Shown piece by piece: positions 11,035 to 22,020 of a DNA stretch of 64,000 nt; the first letter of the stretch is position 1, and each line of letters starts with the position of its first letter. This DNA is from Lathyrus oleraceus (lineage: Eukaryota; Streptophyta; Magnoliopsida; Fabales; Fabaceae). A model generated the notes under the pieces. It searched no databases and was not told the DNA's origin. It saw only the letters and a list, made by a program, of their open reading frames with translations. The stretch lies in the NCBI RefSeq assembly GCF_024323335.1, contig NC_066584.1, positions 428,243,319-428,307,318 on the forward strand, written 5' to 3'. A program made the translations under genes and the position numbers.

Positions 11035-12425
11035 GTTAATCACCATGGGATCATTTTCGTGAGCCAACACTCCTTCTTAGTCTCTTCTAGAGAAACTAAT
11101 CATACTCAAGTCCCCATTCTCTTCTGAAAGCGACTTTTATTCAATATACATCATTGATCGAGCATATCTTTTCCTAGCCGAGCTAGTTTCTCCTCCTCCT
11201 GTGAATCCCCATACTATGGTATTTAGTGTATGACAGGTTATCCTGGCTTCGTGAACTTCTTCTGTATTCTTTCCTTTCTTATGTGTAGGATATTCCGAAC
11301 TTGGGTCCTCTCGAGGAAAACTTTTCTTTCTGAGCTGACCACCCACATCTTTCGCATACGAAAATAACCGACCTCTCTGAATTAAGATCTCAATTTATTT
11401 TTTCAAGTGATGACAATTTTCTGTATGGGTTCCTCTAAGTGTATGGTACGCACACCATGCACTTTCATATTTCCTCATCACAATATTCACCCTCTTTGGG
11501 AGAACCGTTATGGGGAGAAACTTGAGGTGATAAACCTCTTTTAGGATATCTTCATGTCTAGCATTTAGTGGTGTGTATTCCTGCTCTTTTTCAAATGGTC
11601 TCCAGGATGGTCTTGCTATTGGCCGACCTCTGGGTCCTGGCATAAAGTATTCTCTCATATTCCCAACTCCTTCCTCCTTGGTCCATACTTTTTACTTTGC
11701 GTCTCAGGATCTTTTTTCCATATTACTTTCATTTCCTTTGATGTAACATTTCGCTCGTGTGATAACCTCATCCATGTTAGATGTCGGCTTTTGTGCTAAA
11801 GATTAATTGAATTTCCTGACTTTAAGATCATGTGGAAATGCTCCGATAAACATTTCCTGATTCATATGAGATACCTTAATTGTTTCTTCATTGAATCTTG
11901 CCACATATTCTCGGAGAGACTCCACGTGCACTTATCGGATTTTAAATAGATTGGTAGTCAATGCTTTCCCATGCTTACTTTCCGAAACATGTTGTACTAT
12001 CTTCTTGGTTATGTCTTGGTAGTTGATGATTGAGAATCTGGGTAGCCTCATATACCACCTCAAAGCACCCATTTTAAAGGTTTCGACCATGAGTTTACAC
12101 TTGAGTGAGTCAGAATCCCCTATTATTTCCATCTAATTATTAATGGCAATAATATGCTCTTGTGGATAAGTCTTACCATTTAAAGATACTGGAGATGATG
12201 GATGAAATTCTCCGGGACCTGATCATCCCAGATAGCTTCGGATAAAGTCTGAGAGTCTAGAGGCATCTCCTTTGTATCCCCTTTCTTAAGACTTTGTGTT
12301 TGTAAAACTTGGACATTGTCTTGCAAGGCTTCATTTTGTTGATGAAGTGCCTCCACCACTGTGAGAAAATGAGTTATATTTGGTGGCAGGGGTGGATCGC
12401 TTCGATTGGCAGATGATTCTGACAT
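11035..12425 (-). pseudogene. gag of the Tat-lineage element
   Basis: Starts with Met at 12425, about 85 bp after the primer site. The N-terminus (MSESSANRSDPPLPPNITHF) is followed by a coiled-coil-like stretch with Gln/Glu-Ala-Leu repeats. The capsid-like core reads GALRWYMRLPRFSIINYQD (about 12055-12005), and then come the zinc-knuckle-like WCAYHTLRGTHTENC (about 11455-11410) and a basic stretch near 11150 (SARKRYARS). Frames shift several times. Gag proteins of Ty3/gypsy elements form the virus-like particle and bind the RNA; this copy is broken. Confidence 0.72.
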
Positions 12426-12490
12426 CGTCCAACTGAGGTATTAACATTTTTTATGATGGTCTTGTGTGGCATGGGAAAGTTTTATATAGG

Positions 12491-12508
12491 CCCCACGGTG
12501 GGCGCCAA
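12491..12508 (-). other. Primer binding site of the Tat-lineage element
   Basis: On the minus strand TGGCGCCCACCGTGGGGC begins just after the 5' LTR end. This is a widespread primer-site sequence in plant Ty3/gypsy elements; I did not assign the tRNA. Confidence 0.65.
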
Positions 12509-12509
12509 A

Positions 12510-13076
12510 TGTTCTTGCTAAAAAAAACTAAAAGGCTGACTTCCTTGTTTTAAGTCAAGGAGAGCCTAAAATGAATGGTTGGAGTGTCTGTTATATGTGT
12601 TTGTCTCATTTTTTGTTTGTCCCTTACCCTCCAAACATCCTCATATTTATAGGTCTCCATCTCATTTCCCCCCTCATTGCTTGACTCTCCATATTCTTCA
12701 TAAATACCTCTGTCAATAACATATGCCGTCCTTACAATTTCCATGTAAAATCCACCTCTTCACTAAGTATAAATCCTCTCCTATAATGTATCCTCCTGTA
12801 AATGTATATTATGATCCTTCAGATGGCATATTAACCTTTTCATCGGATCCGACGTGCACTAACTGAATTATTCCCAGCTTATAGGAAGTTTTCACCGTCT
12901 AGTTTATTCTGATAGCTTAACCGGATCCCGGTTAGTGGATGACAACTCGACTATCTGGTCTATTAAACTCACCATACTTGATTTTCATGCCAACTCGGCC
13001 TCAAATAATTCATGTACTTGAATAGGCTTCGTCGATCTCATACTTCGGTTGGTCAACTAATCTTCTGGGATGTACA
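12510..13076 (-). repeat. 5' LTR of the Tat-lineage element, complete
   Basis: 567 bp, TG at 12510-12511 to CA at 13076 on the plus strand. The inner edge joins the primer site directly. Compared with 5318-5846 it has 36 more bases at the inner edge and scattered substitutions. Confidence 0.82.
12642..12652 (-). promoter_or_regulatory. LTR TATA box (Tat element, 5' LTR)
   Basis: Minus-strand CTATAAATATG, the same as in the 3' LTR. It should drive the element transcript leftwards into gag. Confidence 0.55.
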
Positions 13077-13812
13077 AAGTGTATCGCCTTTGGGAGCTCC
13101 AATGTTATTAGTGAAGAAGAAAGACGATAATATGAGATTGTGTATTGAGTATTTTTAGCTGAATAAGGTCAGCATAAAGAATAAGTATCCTCTTCCCGGG
13201 ATCGATGACCTTATGGATTAGTTAGTGGGTGTTTTTATTTTCAGTAAGATTAACTTGAGGTCGGGTTATCATCAGATTCGAGTGAAGGATGAAGGTATCC
13301 CGAAGACTGCATTCAGGACACAATATTGTCATTATGAGTACTCGGTGATGCCATTAGGTGTGTCTAATTCCTCTGGTGTTTTTATGGAGTATATGAATAG
13401 GATCTTCCATCCCTATTTGGATCAGTTTGTGGTGGTGTTTATTGATGATATTCTAGTATAGTCTAAATCAGATGAAGACCATGTTAGACATCTTCGTACT
13501 ATACTCCAGGTTTTGAAAGAGAAGAAAATGTATGTTAAGTTATCCAAATGTGAGTTTTGGTTGCGAGAAGTGAGTTTTCTCAGTCATGTGATATCCATTG
13601 GTGGTATAGTGATTGACCCTTCGAAGGTAGACGTAGTGCAACAATGGGAGGCTATGAAATCAGTTATCAAGATCATAAGTTTCTTAGGGTTGGATGGTTA
13701 CTACCGAATATTTATCAAGGGATTTTCTAAGTTAGCTCTACTTTTAACTCAATTGACTCGAAAGGGTCAATCCATTGTGTGGGATATGCTGTGTGAAGAG
13801 AATTTCTGAGAA
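13077..13812 (+). pseudogene. Chromovirus reverse transcriptase (Tekay)
   Basis: The reading begins just after the nested Tat LTR with SVSPLGAPMLLVKKK, then [28 protein letters not shown] (13243-13287), [20 protein letters not shown], and the catalytic FIDD (13438-13449, within [10 protein letters not shown]). A stop at 13459-13461 replaces the Tyr that usually follows. The thumb continues at 13513 (YVKLSKCEFWLREVSFL) to LTRKGQSIVWD near 13785 and a second stop at 13807. The catalytic Asp pair is kept; stops and the missing N-terminal linker make it dead. Confidence 0.85.
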
Positions 13813-14330
13813 CTGAAGATGAAGTTGACATCAATGCCAATATTGATATTACCATACCTGAAGGAACCTTATGCAATATATTATGACGCATCTAAGATGG
13901 GCTTAGGCGCTGTGCTTATGCATAATGGGTATGTTGTATCTATTACTTCACGAAAAATGAAGGTTCATGAGAGAAACCACCCTACCCATGATTTGGATTT
14001 GGCAACTATGGTATTCATGCTGAAGTTATGGAAATGTTATTTGTGTGATTCTAAATTTGAAGTATTTAGTGATCATAAGAGTTTGAAATATATGTTCGAT
14101 TAGAAGGAGCTGGATATGAGGGAGAGGAGATGGTTAGAGTTTTTGGAGGCCTGCGACTTTGGTTTGAACTACCATCCCGATAAAGCCAATGTTGTAGAAG
14201 ATGCTTTGAGTCAGAAGTCCTTTCACATGGTGATGTTTATAGTTAGAGAGTTGGATGTCATTGAGCAATTTCAGAGACTTGAGTTTGGTGTGCGAGGTGA
14301 CTGTGGGTAGTGTGAGATTGGGCATGTTGA
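13813..14330 (+). pseudogene. Chromovirus RNase H (Tekay)
   Basis: Reads YAIYYDASKMGLGAVLMHNG (first Asp kept), then HPTHDLDLATMVF, where the usual Glu of DLELA is Asp, and FEVFSDHKSLKYMFD (third Asp kept). A stop at 14101-14103 interrupts it, followed by RRWLEFLEACDFGLNYHPDK and DALSQKS. RNase H removes the RNA strand after reverse transcription. It follows RT in the order normal for Ty3/gypsy. Confidence 0.8.
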
Positions 14331-14454
14331 GTTTAACTAGTGGGTTCCTAGGTTGATCATCTATCATCAGTTAATTAGTATGAAGATGAAAATTTTATAA
14401 TTGACGAGAATGTGATCCTAAAGTTTCGGAATATAGTTTATGTGCATGATCTAC

Positions 14455-15490
14455 CGGAACTTAAGAATACCATTTTGGAGGAGAGTCAATGAAGTGGTTT
14501 GAGTATTCATCATGGGGATACTAAAATGTACCAAGACCTTAAGAAAATGTTTTGGTGGCCAGGAATGAAAAAATATGTTCCAAGTTTGTATATTCATGTC
14601 TGACTTGATAGAAGTCAAAGTTTGAGCATCAGAAATCTTGTGGACTGATGTAGTCGTTGGATATTCCTGAATGGAAATGGGATAATATATCGGTGGATTT
14701 TATGACTGGGTTGTTGAATACTCCTAAAGGATTTTATGAAACTTGGATGATCGTGGATAGACTGACTAAATCGGTCTACTTGATTCTGATTAAGATTAGG
14801 TTTCCATTACAGAAGCTGGCTGAGATTTACATTGTTGTGATTGTGAAGCTTCAGGGTATTTTGATGCGTATTGTGCCTGATAGAGACCTGAGATTCACAT
14901 CTAGGTTTTGGGAGAGTTTACAAGAGGCTTTGGGTACTAAGCTGATGTTGAGTTTTGCTTATCATCCACAGATCGATGGTCAAACTGAGAAGACTATTAA
15001 ATCTTTTGGTCAGACTGGGACGGTTTCCTACCATTGATCGAATTTACTTATAATAACAGCTACCATTCTAGTACTAGAATAGAAACATTTGAAGCTTTGT
15101 ATGAGAGGAGGTGTAAGACTGCTCTGTGTTGGTATGAGTCTAGAGAGAGTGTTGTACTTGGACCATAAATTATGCAATAGACTACAGAAAAGGTGAGATG
15201 ATCCAAGATAAGATGAAGACATCTCAAAGTAGGCAAAAGAGTTACCACGATAAGCGGAGGAAGGCTCTTGAATTCCAAGAGGGTGATCATGTGTTTCTGA
15301 GAGTCACTCATGTGACTAGTGCAGGAAGGGCTTTGAAATCTAAGAAGCTTACCCCTCATTTCATTGGTCCCTATCAGATTCACGTCGGATTGCAGTTATT
15401 GCCTATAGGGTGGCATTTCCATCGTCTCTTTCAAAGTTGTATGATGTTTTTCATGTATCTCAGCTTCGGAAGTACATTCCTGATCTATCT
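14455..15490 (+). pseudogene. Chromovirus integrase (Tekay)
   Basis: The zinc-binding N-terminus is degraded but readable ([20 protein letters not shown] at about 14497-14555). The core reads DIPEWKWDNISVDFMTGL (14660 onward, first Asp kept), IVPDRDLRFTSRFWESLQEA (second Asp kept) and QIDGQTEKT (Glu kept). A deletion and frameshift near 15005-15040 follow. The C-terminal part reads SRQKSYHDKRRKALEFQEGD (15228-15287) and LKSKKLTPHFIGPYQI. Although the DDE residues survive, stops and frameshifts break the protein. Confidence 0.82.
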
Positions 15491-15502
15491 CATTTAATTT
15501 AA

Positions 15503-15727
15503 ATGGACGATGTGCAAGTGAGAAATAATCTGACTATTGAAGCATTACCTATACGGATTGAGGACCGAGAAGTGAAGCAACTCAAAGGTAAGGGGATTGC
15601 TTTAGTGAAATTGGTATGGGGAAAACCTGCTGGAGGAAGTTTGACATGGGAGCTGGAGAGCCGAATGAAGAAATCCTATCCGAATCTATTTTTGCCAGGT
15701 AATTCTCGAGGGCACAAATCCTTTTAA
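15503..15727 (+). pseudogene. Chromodomain at the integrase C-terminus
   Basis: Reads LPIRIEDREVKQLKGKGIAL, then VKLVWGKPAGGSLTWELESR and MKKSYPNLF, the C-terminal chromodomain of Tekay-clade chromoviruses, with the aromatic Trp of VxWG and TWE kept. In the family this domain directs integration to certain chromatin. It is in frame for 74 codons and stops at 15725-15727, directly before the purine tract, which is the normal position. Confidence 0.82.
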
Positions 15728-15738
15728 ATGGAGGAGAG
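15726..15738 (+). other. Polypurine tract of the Tekay element
   Basis: AAATGGAGGAGAG immediately before the 3' LTR start at 15740. Confidence 0.8.
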
Positions 15739-15739
15739 T

Positions 15740-17576
15740 TGTAACACCCAGACTTTTCAATCGAGTATTTTATCTAATTTTTGATGTGTTTTATTTATTA
15801 TACTTGAATTTTGGTGCTTTCCGGTGGGTAGGGGTATTTTGATGATTTAATAATTATCAGGAGTTATAGAATTGGATAGCATAAAAAAATAGAGTTATTG
15901 AGATTATTATAAATAATTTGATAAATTTAATCATTTTGTGATAGGTTGAGAGAGTAGGAAAATTAAGGAATTTTGACAAAATAGTTATTTGAATTAATTA
16001 CTTATTTAAATTAAATATTCATTTGATATAAATAATAAATTATGAAAGATTGAGAGTAGGAAGAGAAATTAGAGTTACTAATAAAATTGAAAGGTTAAGT
16101 TGTAGTAATGAAGTGTTGTGGGTAAAATTGAGAAATTGATAAAACATATTAGATTATTTAAATAGAAAATATTGGGATTTAGAGAAAATTGATACATAGA
16201 GAATTGAGAGAAACAGAGAACGACTGCTAGGAAATCCTAAGGAGAACTCTAGGAAGGAAAAGAGGAAACTTCACTAGAAACTCTGCAATTCCAAGGTAAT
16301 GGAGGAAATTATCTTATTGATGAGTGATTTGGGCAGGCAGGATTGTGAGGATTCCTTATCCATCCATCAACGTCTTGGGGTAATGCAATTTTCCCCTACT
16401 TTCATATGATCTGTGTAATTCTGGCCAAATAAGATTTGGACAAAATCTTATGGGCATAACCGATGATTTTTTTGTCGTTTTCCGTGAGATTTCTATGAGA
16501 CCCCAAAAGAGAATTTGGGATAAATCCTCTATGGTCTCTAATGTGCTATTGTTTGTAGGTTTACAACTTTTGACTGATTGTGATTATTGGGTGTATGACT
16601 TTGATCATATTTTAGAGTTGTAGTTTCGCCCAAGGAAATTCGAGCGACTCTATTTGGGTCGTTAGGTTTCCTAAATGCTTATGTATAAAGAACCGTACGT
16701 GTTTCCCTAGTTTTTCCCCTAATTGTCTCCAATTTTTCCTAAGCTTTCTCAAATCCAGTAAATCTATTTTTTTCAAAAATGAGACATTTTTCAAGAAAAA
16801 TCGATACTTTTAAAGAAAAATCGAAAATTGAATTAAGGGGCTGGCGGCCGTGCGACGGTGGAGATAAGGGTGGTCGGTCGCGTCGGTGGACCGCACCGAA
16901 CGACGGTGGCGACCATCAGGGGCGTGATGGAAAGGCGGTGACTGGAGGTTTTTTGGGTGGGTTGCACCATGAGGTAGCGGTAGGCAGTGCCTCGCTGGTC
17001 GGTGGCGGCAATTGCAATTTTTTAACAACGACACTTTTTGGGCATTCAGGCGTGTTTCGTTAATTTTTCGAGTTCAAGAGTCTTTTAGTGATGTTTTTAA
17101 ATAACTTTTGATGCCATAAACCATTTGGTAACATTAGGTCACTTTTAAGCAATTTGAGTCAAACTTCCCGACCTTTATGCTTAATAGAGTTATCACATGT
17201 GAACCTTTAACTTTAGAGAACTTTGAATACTTTAGAGTACTTTTGGGGTACACAAGAGTTATTTTTAAGAACTGGGAATTTTGAGATCTTTTGAGTTTTC
17301 CCGAGAATTTTTTATGAGTTGAAGGTTTGGGTAATAATACATCTTTACCCTTTTTGATGAAAAATAAATAATATTTTTTGAAACCATAATTTTGAGTATA
17401 GTAATCCTCTGGGATTACAGTGACAACCTTAATTGGTGACTTTTGATGATTAGTAATCCGAATGGATTGCAATGACAACCTGTGATAATCAACGTATAGG
17501 TTCAAGAGTAGGACCTTCAGATGATATTTTCTTGATGATGTTTATGATGACTATGAGGTTTATGATGTTATGATGG
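15740..17576 (+). repeat. 3' LTR of the Tekay element, first part
   Basis: Starts TGTAACACCC and parallels 2319 onward. It is interrupted at 17576 by Ogre-1 inside the ATGATG-rich tract and resumes at 41683. The GC-rich segment at about 16840-17020 differs strongly from the segment in the same place of the 5' LTR. Confidence 0.85.
17572..17576. repeat. Target site duplication gatgg, left copy (Ogre-1)
   Basis: Identical to 41678-41682 on the other side of Ogre-1. Confidence 0.9.
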
Positions 17577-20500
17577 TGTCATACCCTAATTTTTAACACT
17601 AATATCCCACATCTCATTTGCATTTTTCCATACAAGCAAGGTCACATCTAGGCCCTTCCCTTATCCATCTTTGGGCTTGCTTCTTGCAGGGATCACCAAG
17701 AACCTCATTGTTAGTTTGCTTTACCTTTAATGTTTATTTGATTCATTTCTTATCTAACCACTAATCAAATACCCAAAAATATATCTTATTTCTCTTAATT
17801 CTATTGTGCAAGGAATGTCTTTTCAAATCAAGAGCATCTCAAAGTTTGGTGGCTTACTTCTCAAGAAAAGTCAAAGGTTCATGTGTTTATTTACATGGCT
17901 TCTTCAACAAGAAACTTCAAGATTTGATAAATTTAATCAATAGGAAATCAAAGAAACGTTATTTTGAGTTCATATGATCACCCATGTGCTTTGAAGTGCA
18001 AGAAAATTCCAAATACACAAGCTTGTTCCAAGTGGTTTGACCTAAAAGTCAACAATTTGAAGTCAAAGTTCCAAGGATCACAACTCCTTCAATTCTCAAA
18101 ACTTTTGAATGAACCTTTTTAAATATGACTCTTCTCAACATCCCCTACAACTTATCTTTACATAAAAAGTGACAATTATGCTTGGAAGATCATCAAAAGT
18201 TTGGAGACATTATAGGTCATTTGTGGACTTAGTAAAATTTGACCTATTTTCAAGTGTCTTTTTTCCCAACTTTCAAGGATCATAAATTCTTCAATTTTCA
18301 ACATATTAAGTTTATTCTTTTTGCACAATGTCATTGGTGATACCCTCTACAAGTTTTCTTCAAGGACCAAGGTCAGAATATGCTTGGAAGGCCATGGAAT
18401 TCATTGAGACATTATAGGTCATTTTCAATCATGAAGCACTCAAATTTTTCTAAGTTACATAACCAATTTTTCATGCAAACTTCAACATGCCATAACTTTG
18501 TTCTCAAACATCCACAGACAACCTTTCTTATCACATTATAATCTTGGCCATTATGTTAACACATTGCAAAAAGAATGGGATCAAAAAGCCTCTTGAGTAG
18601 GATGCCCCATTGAGTTGAACATGGTGACTTGAAACTGAAGAAATCACCATTGCCTGAAATTTGATCATGACAAATATCAATTCCAAGCCAAATTAGCAAG
18701 TGTTTTGGTCCTAAACATGTTTAACCAAATCTCTAGAAGTTAATTAACACTTAAAATGCATCATTTGGCTGAGTTTTGAGGAGTTTCAAGTCACACTTTT
18801 CACACACTTGGATCAAATTCGTTTTGCACGAATTTTGCATCACTCCACATGTATTTGAATCCCAACACATTCCCTATAAATAGAGGAATCTATTGCCTTC
18901 ACTTGCAAGCTTTGTAGAGCCAATAAACCCCTGCTGCAACTTGAAATTTTTCTAGAAAATTCAACTATCATGTTTTGAGTTTCACCCTGTTTCAGTCCAA
19001 TTTCTTGATTCCATTAGCTTTATCGGCATCCTGTGAAACTTTTGCAACAATTCCCAAGCTCTGAGACCTTCTGAAGTGCTCTAACCAAATCGAGCTTCAT
19101 CAACTTCTGATCACCATCTAGACAAGGTAGTTCTAAGCATCATTGAAACTCAAACAAGTTACCATAATGTAGTCCTTCACTCTCTGATGCTCTCCCCTAA
19201 CTTATCTGGTGTTGATTGATCGTGTTCATCATTTAATTTTATTTTTTGTGGCTTGCTTGTTTCTGAAACTTCTTTAAAATTCCCTTTGCTTAGTTCACAT
19301 AAATGAATTTGAAGTATGAGGTTTAACTCGGGATGAGAAGAGGATCACAATGGTGGTGGTCTCGTGTCTCAAATTTACCAAACGATGAAACTCCGGTGAG
19401 AGCTAACCGGAGAAGACGACTAGAGTTTTTCTCAGGTGGTCTGAGTTTGAAACAGACACGTTGGCAATTTGAAATGTTTTGATTGTTTAAATTCAAATTG
19501 GATCGTGTGTTTGGCTTGCAGCGTGTTCCATCATGCATCCTAACCTTTGGAGTGTTGGATATGCCACGTCAATTAATATGGCGTGATCTAACGCTCCGTG
19601 TTTTTTCTGATTATAATTCTTTTTCTTTTAGTTTTTTAATTAGTTTTTCTTTAAAAAATCATACTAATTTCATTTTTTATCCAAAAAATCCCAAAATAAT
19701 TTCTAAATTTCTCTTTTATTTTTCTTCATCAGTTTTTTTTATTTTTCACATTTTATTTCATTTATTTCCTATTTTTCATGAATTTTCTCTTTTCCTCTAT
19801 TCTTTAATTGGGTTAAAAATACTTTTCTGCATTTTAAAATTCTTAAATTTTTATTATATGTCTCTTATTTAATTTTCAACCTTGCATAATTTTCTTGGCC
19901 ATTTATTTGGTGTTTTGAAGGACTTCATGGATTTTCTATTTTATTTCTATTTTAAAAAATTAGTTAGAAATACCTTTAATGCATTTTTATTTCATTTAAT
20001 TGCATTTTATATTTGTGTGACCATGTGAACTCATGTTAGCCTTGGATCATGATGGTTTGAACTTCAAGTCTTATGAAACTCAATGGATCTTGGGTGTTGG
20101 TGGGGTGAAAACCCTAATCTATCAAAATGGATGATTGATTTTGATGATGACTTGATCAAACTTTTGATCCAATTTGGGTGTGACCTCTCTTGTTTCTTTC
20201 TTCTTCATCTCCTTCTTTTCCCTTTGATCAATTGGATGACTTGTATCCATCTTAATCATAATGTGTGGATTGGTACTTGATGAACTTTCTTCATTTCAAA
20301 TCTACCTCCTAATTCATCATGAATCATTTAAGGTACTTTTTATTGATGCATAAGTTCATCCTAGGTATCCTGAAGTGTAAATTGAAGTAATGGACCATCC
20401 TCTCAATCTTTATGCTTGATCACCCTCTTTCTTTTTCTTTTCTTGTGTGGTATGGATTTAGAAGAATGATTTACATATCATTTCTCTAGCATGTATTAAC

Positions 20501-21280
20501 ACAAACATAATTATTGATCAACCTCAGATAGTTGTGACTTCTACATAAGTCCAATTATAATTAAGTAACATAACGCTAAATTTGACCTGAAGGCAAATTT
20601 TAACGTCATTTACTTTATCCATTTTTTTATGTCATTTACTTTATACTTTACATTTAGCATTTCATATCATATTATTTGTGATAATGTCATTTTTTTCTTC
20701 GTCCATTTGGACCTTTCTTTTATATCGTTGTAAAGAAGACACTAATAAAAAAAGGGGAAAATTGTTACTCCTAACTCATGGACTTGTGGATACTATCCTT
20801 GGCATCATTGTGGGGTTATGGACTTAGAATTAGGATCTTGACCTTTTCTTTGGGACTTGTAACTTGAGAGCTTGGAATTCATATGATACCTATGACTTTG
20901 GACATCTCTGTGAAGACTTGGCTGAGTTACCTTGGTTTTATCTGACACATGGATTATTATTTGCTTATTTTGCTTGCTTGAGGTTTAATCTAAAGAAGGG
21001 AATTCTTTATTGACTAATTTCATAAATATTTCTATTATTTGTGCATATTTTCGAAGAGGTTCCCATGGAATACCATGGATGTTTAGGGTGTTAATACCTT
21101 CCCTTTGCATAACTAACCCCCGAGCCCTTGTTCTCTTTTTATTAGTTTTGTTTTAAAACATCTTTGAGTTTTGTTTGTACTTTTTCCCTTTTCCTTTGGA
21201 AATAATAAAAGTGCGGTGATGACTCTTTCTTTGCGAGTTAAGTTAATCAATAGCTTAATCTCAAAATTTTTACCGCTACA
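17577..21280 (+). repeat. 5' LTR of Ogre-1
   Basis: 3,704 bp. It is shorter than the 3' LTR (4,049 bp) mainly because a ~0.57-kb block, present in the 3' LTR at about 40880-41447, is missing near 21015-21050; the 5' LTR in turn has about 0.1 kb (about 19720-19860) absent from the 3' copy. Open frames inside (19483-19872, 20083-20280) recur in the 3' LTR only because the LTRs are copies. Confidence 0.9.
18874..18883 (+). promoter_or_regulatory. LTR TATA box (Ogre-1, 5' LTR)
   Basis: CTATAAATAG about 1.3 kb into the LTR; the same motif is at 38925-38934 in the 3' LTR and at 29614-29623 in the solo LTR. It is the likely start region of the element RNA. Confidence 0.65.
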
Positions 21281-21286
21281 GAAAAG

Positions 21287-21304
21287 TAGCGACTCTGCTG
21301 GGGA
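21287..21304 (+). other. Primer binding site, tRNA-Arg type (Ogre)
   Basis: TAGCGACTCTGCTGGGGA, six bases after the LTR. Ogre elements use TGGCGACTCTGCTGGGG, as Ogre-2 has at 51487; the second base has changed G to A here. Confidence 0.82.
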
Positions 21305-22020
21305 GTAGTCTCTAGTGGGTTAAGCCCATATTTTTGTGTGTGTATATATTATGTTTGTTGTTGTTTGTTATTTCTTGTTCTGTCGCGTGCTTGGTGATCT
21401 CTATGTGGTGAGATAAATCCTATACCCGGACTTGAGAGCTCTTATGATAGGAGGGTGGTATAGTCATATTTGACTTATATGGAGTTGATCCTTAATAAGT
21501 TGACTTGAGATCCCCCACTCAGTGGAGGCCCATTTGGGATTACTGATGTCACATGAATAGTCATAGTTGGCATTACTTTTTCCAACTTAGGAGCCCGAGA
21601 AGCTAAGGACCTTAGAAACCTTAACCCATCTTGGCCTTTTAGGATGTAGTGCGGTGGCTATTCAGGTGTAAACTTGAATTAGTTGTTACGTGATACTACA
21701 ATTGGACGAGTTTCTCTTGAGAATGTTATTGGTTGACGAGTAGTCGTTTAAGCCGGTAATATCCAAAAGATGGAATTATGACTCTGGGAAGTTTTTAGAA
21801 CCTTGCTCTACAGGTGATTATATCCTTAGTACATACTTTATGGGTTGGTTCTTACCCTTGGCTCCATGCTCGTGACTCTGAACCTCTGGACCTTGTTTGT
21901 GTGCTTTGTGTGATCTTGTTTGTGATTGTTGCATCATGCACTCATGTCATTCATAAGAATTTTACTCAATTTTCAAGGAACTTAGAGACTCTTGTTGCAA
22001 ACATCACAGATACTTTGACC
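21305..22020 (+). other. Ogre-1 untranslated leader
   Basis: About 0.7 kb between primer site and ORF1 without clear coding content; loosely similar to the Ogre-2 leader (51505-52299). An open frame in phase with ORF1 extends back to 21814, but the homologous start in Ogre-2 supports the later Met at 22021. Confidence 0.55.

Larger units (their letters stand above)
5318..13076 (-). mobile_element. Internally deleted Tat-lineage Ty3/gypsy element with an antisense ORF
   Basis: Two similar terminal repeats (5318-5846 and 12510-13076) flank 6.7 kb. Read on the minus strand the order is: 5' LTR, primer site, gag, protease, integrase remnants, a 77-bp tandem array, an ORF running in the opposite direction, purine tract, 3' LTR. 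RT and RNase H are absent. Gag and protease wording and the antisense ORF between integrase and the 3' LTR fit the Tat lineage, where extra ORFs, sometimes antisense (as in Grande), are known. The LTRs differ by about 11% over 285 bp by eye. No target duplication is visible, because the left end has been deleted together with part of the host chromovirus. Confidence 0.8.

Noticed and set aside
13077..15727. Endogenous pararetrovirus as source of the RT/RNase H
   Set aside because: The region continues into integrase and a chromodomain and is flanked by LTRs with purine tract and primer site, so it is a Ty3/gypsy chromovirus.
19483..20280. Open frames seen in both Ogre-1 LTRs (also 39533-40181)
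   Set aside because: Apparent conservation is because LTRs are copies of each other; frames include low-complexity T-rich sequence and break in one LTR.
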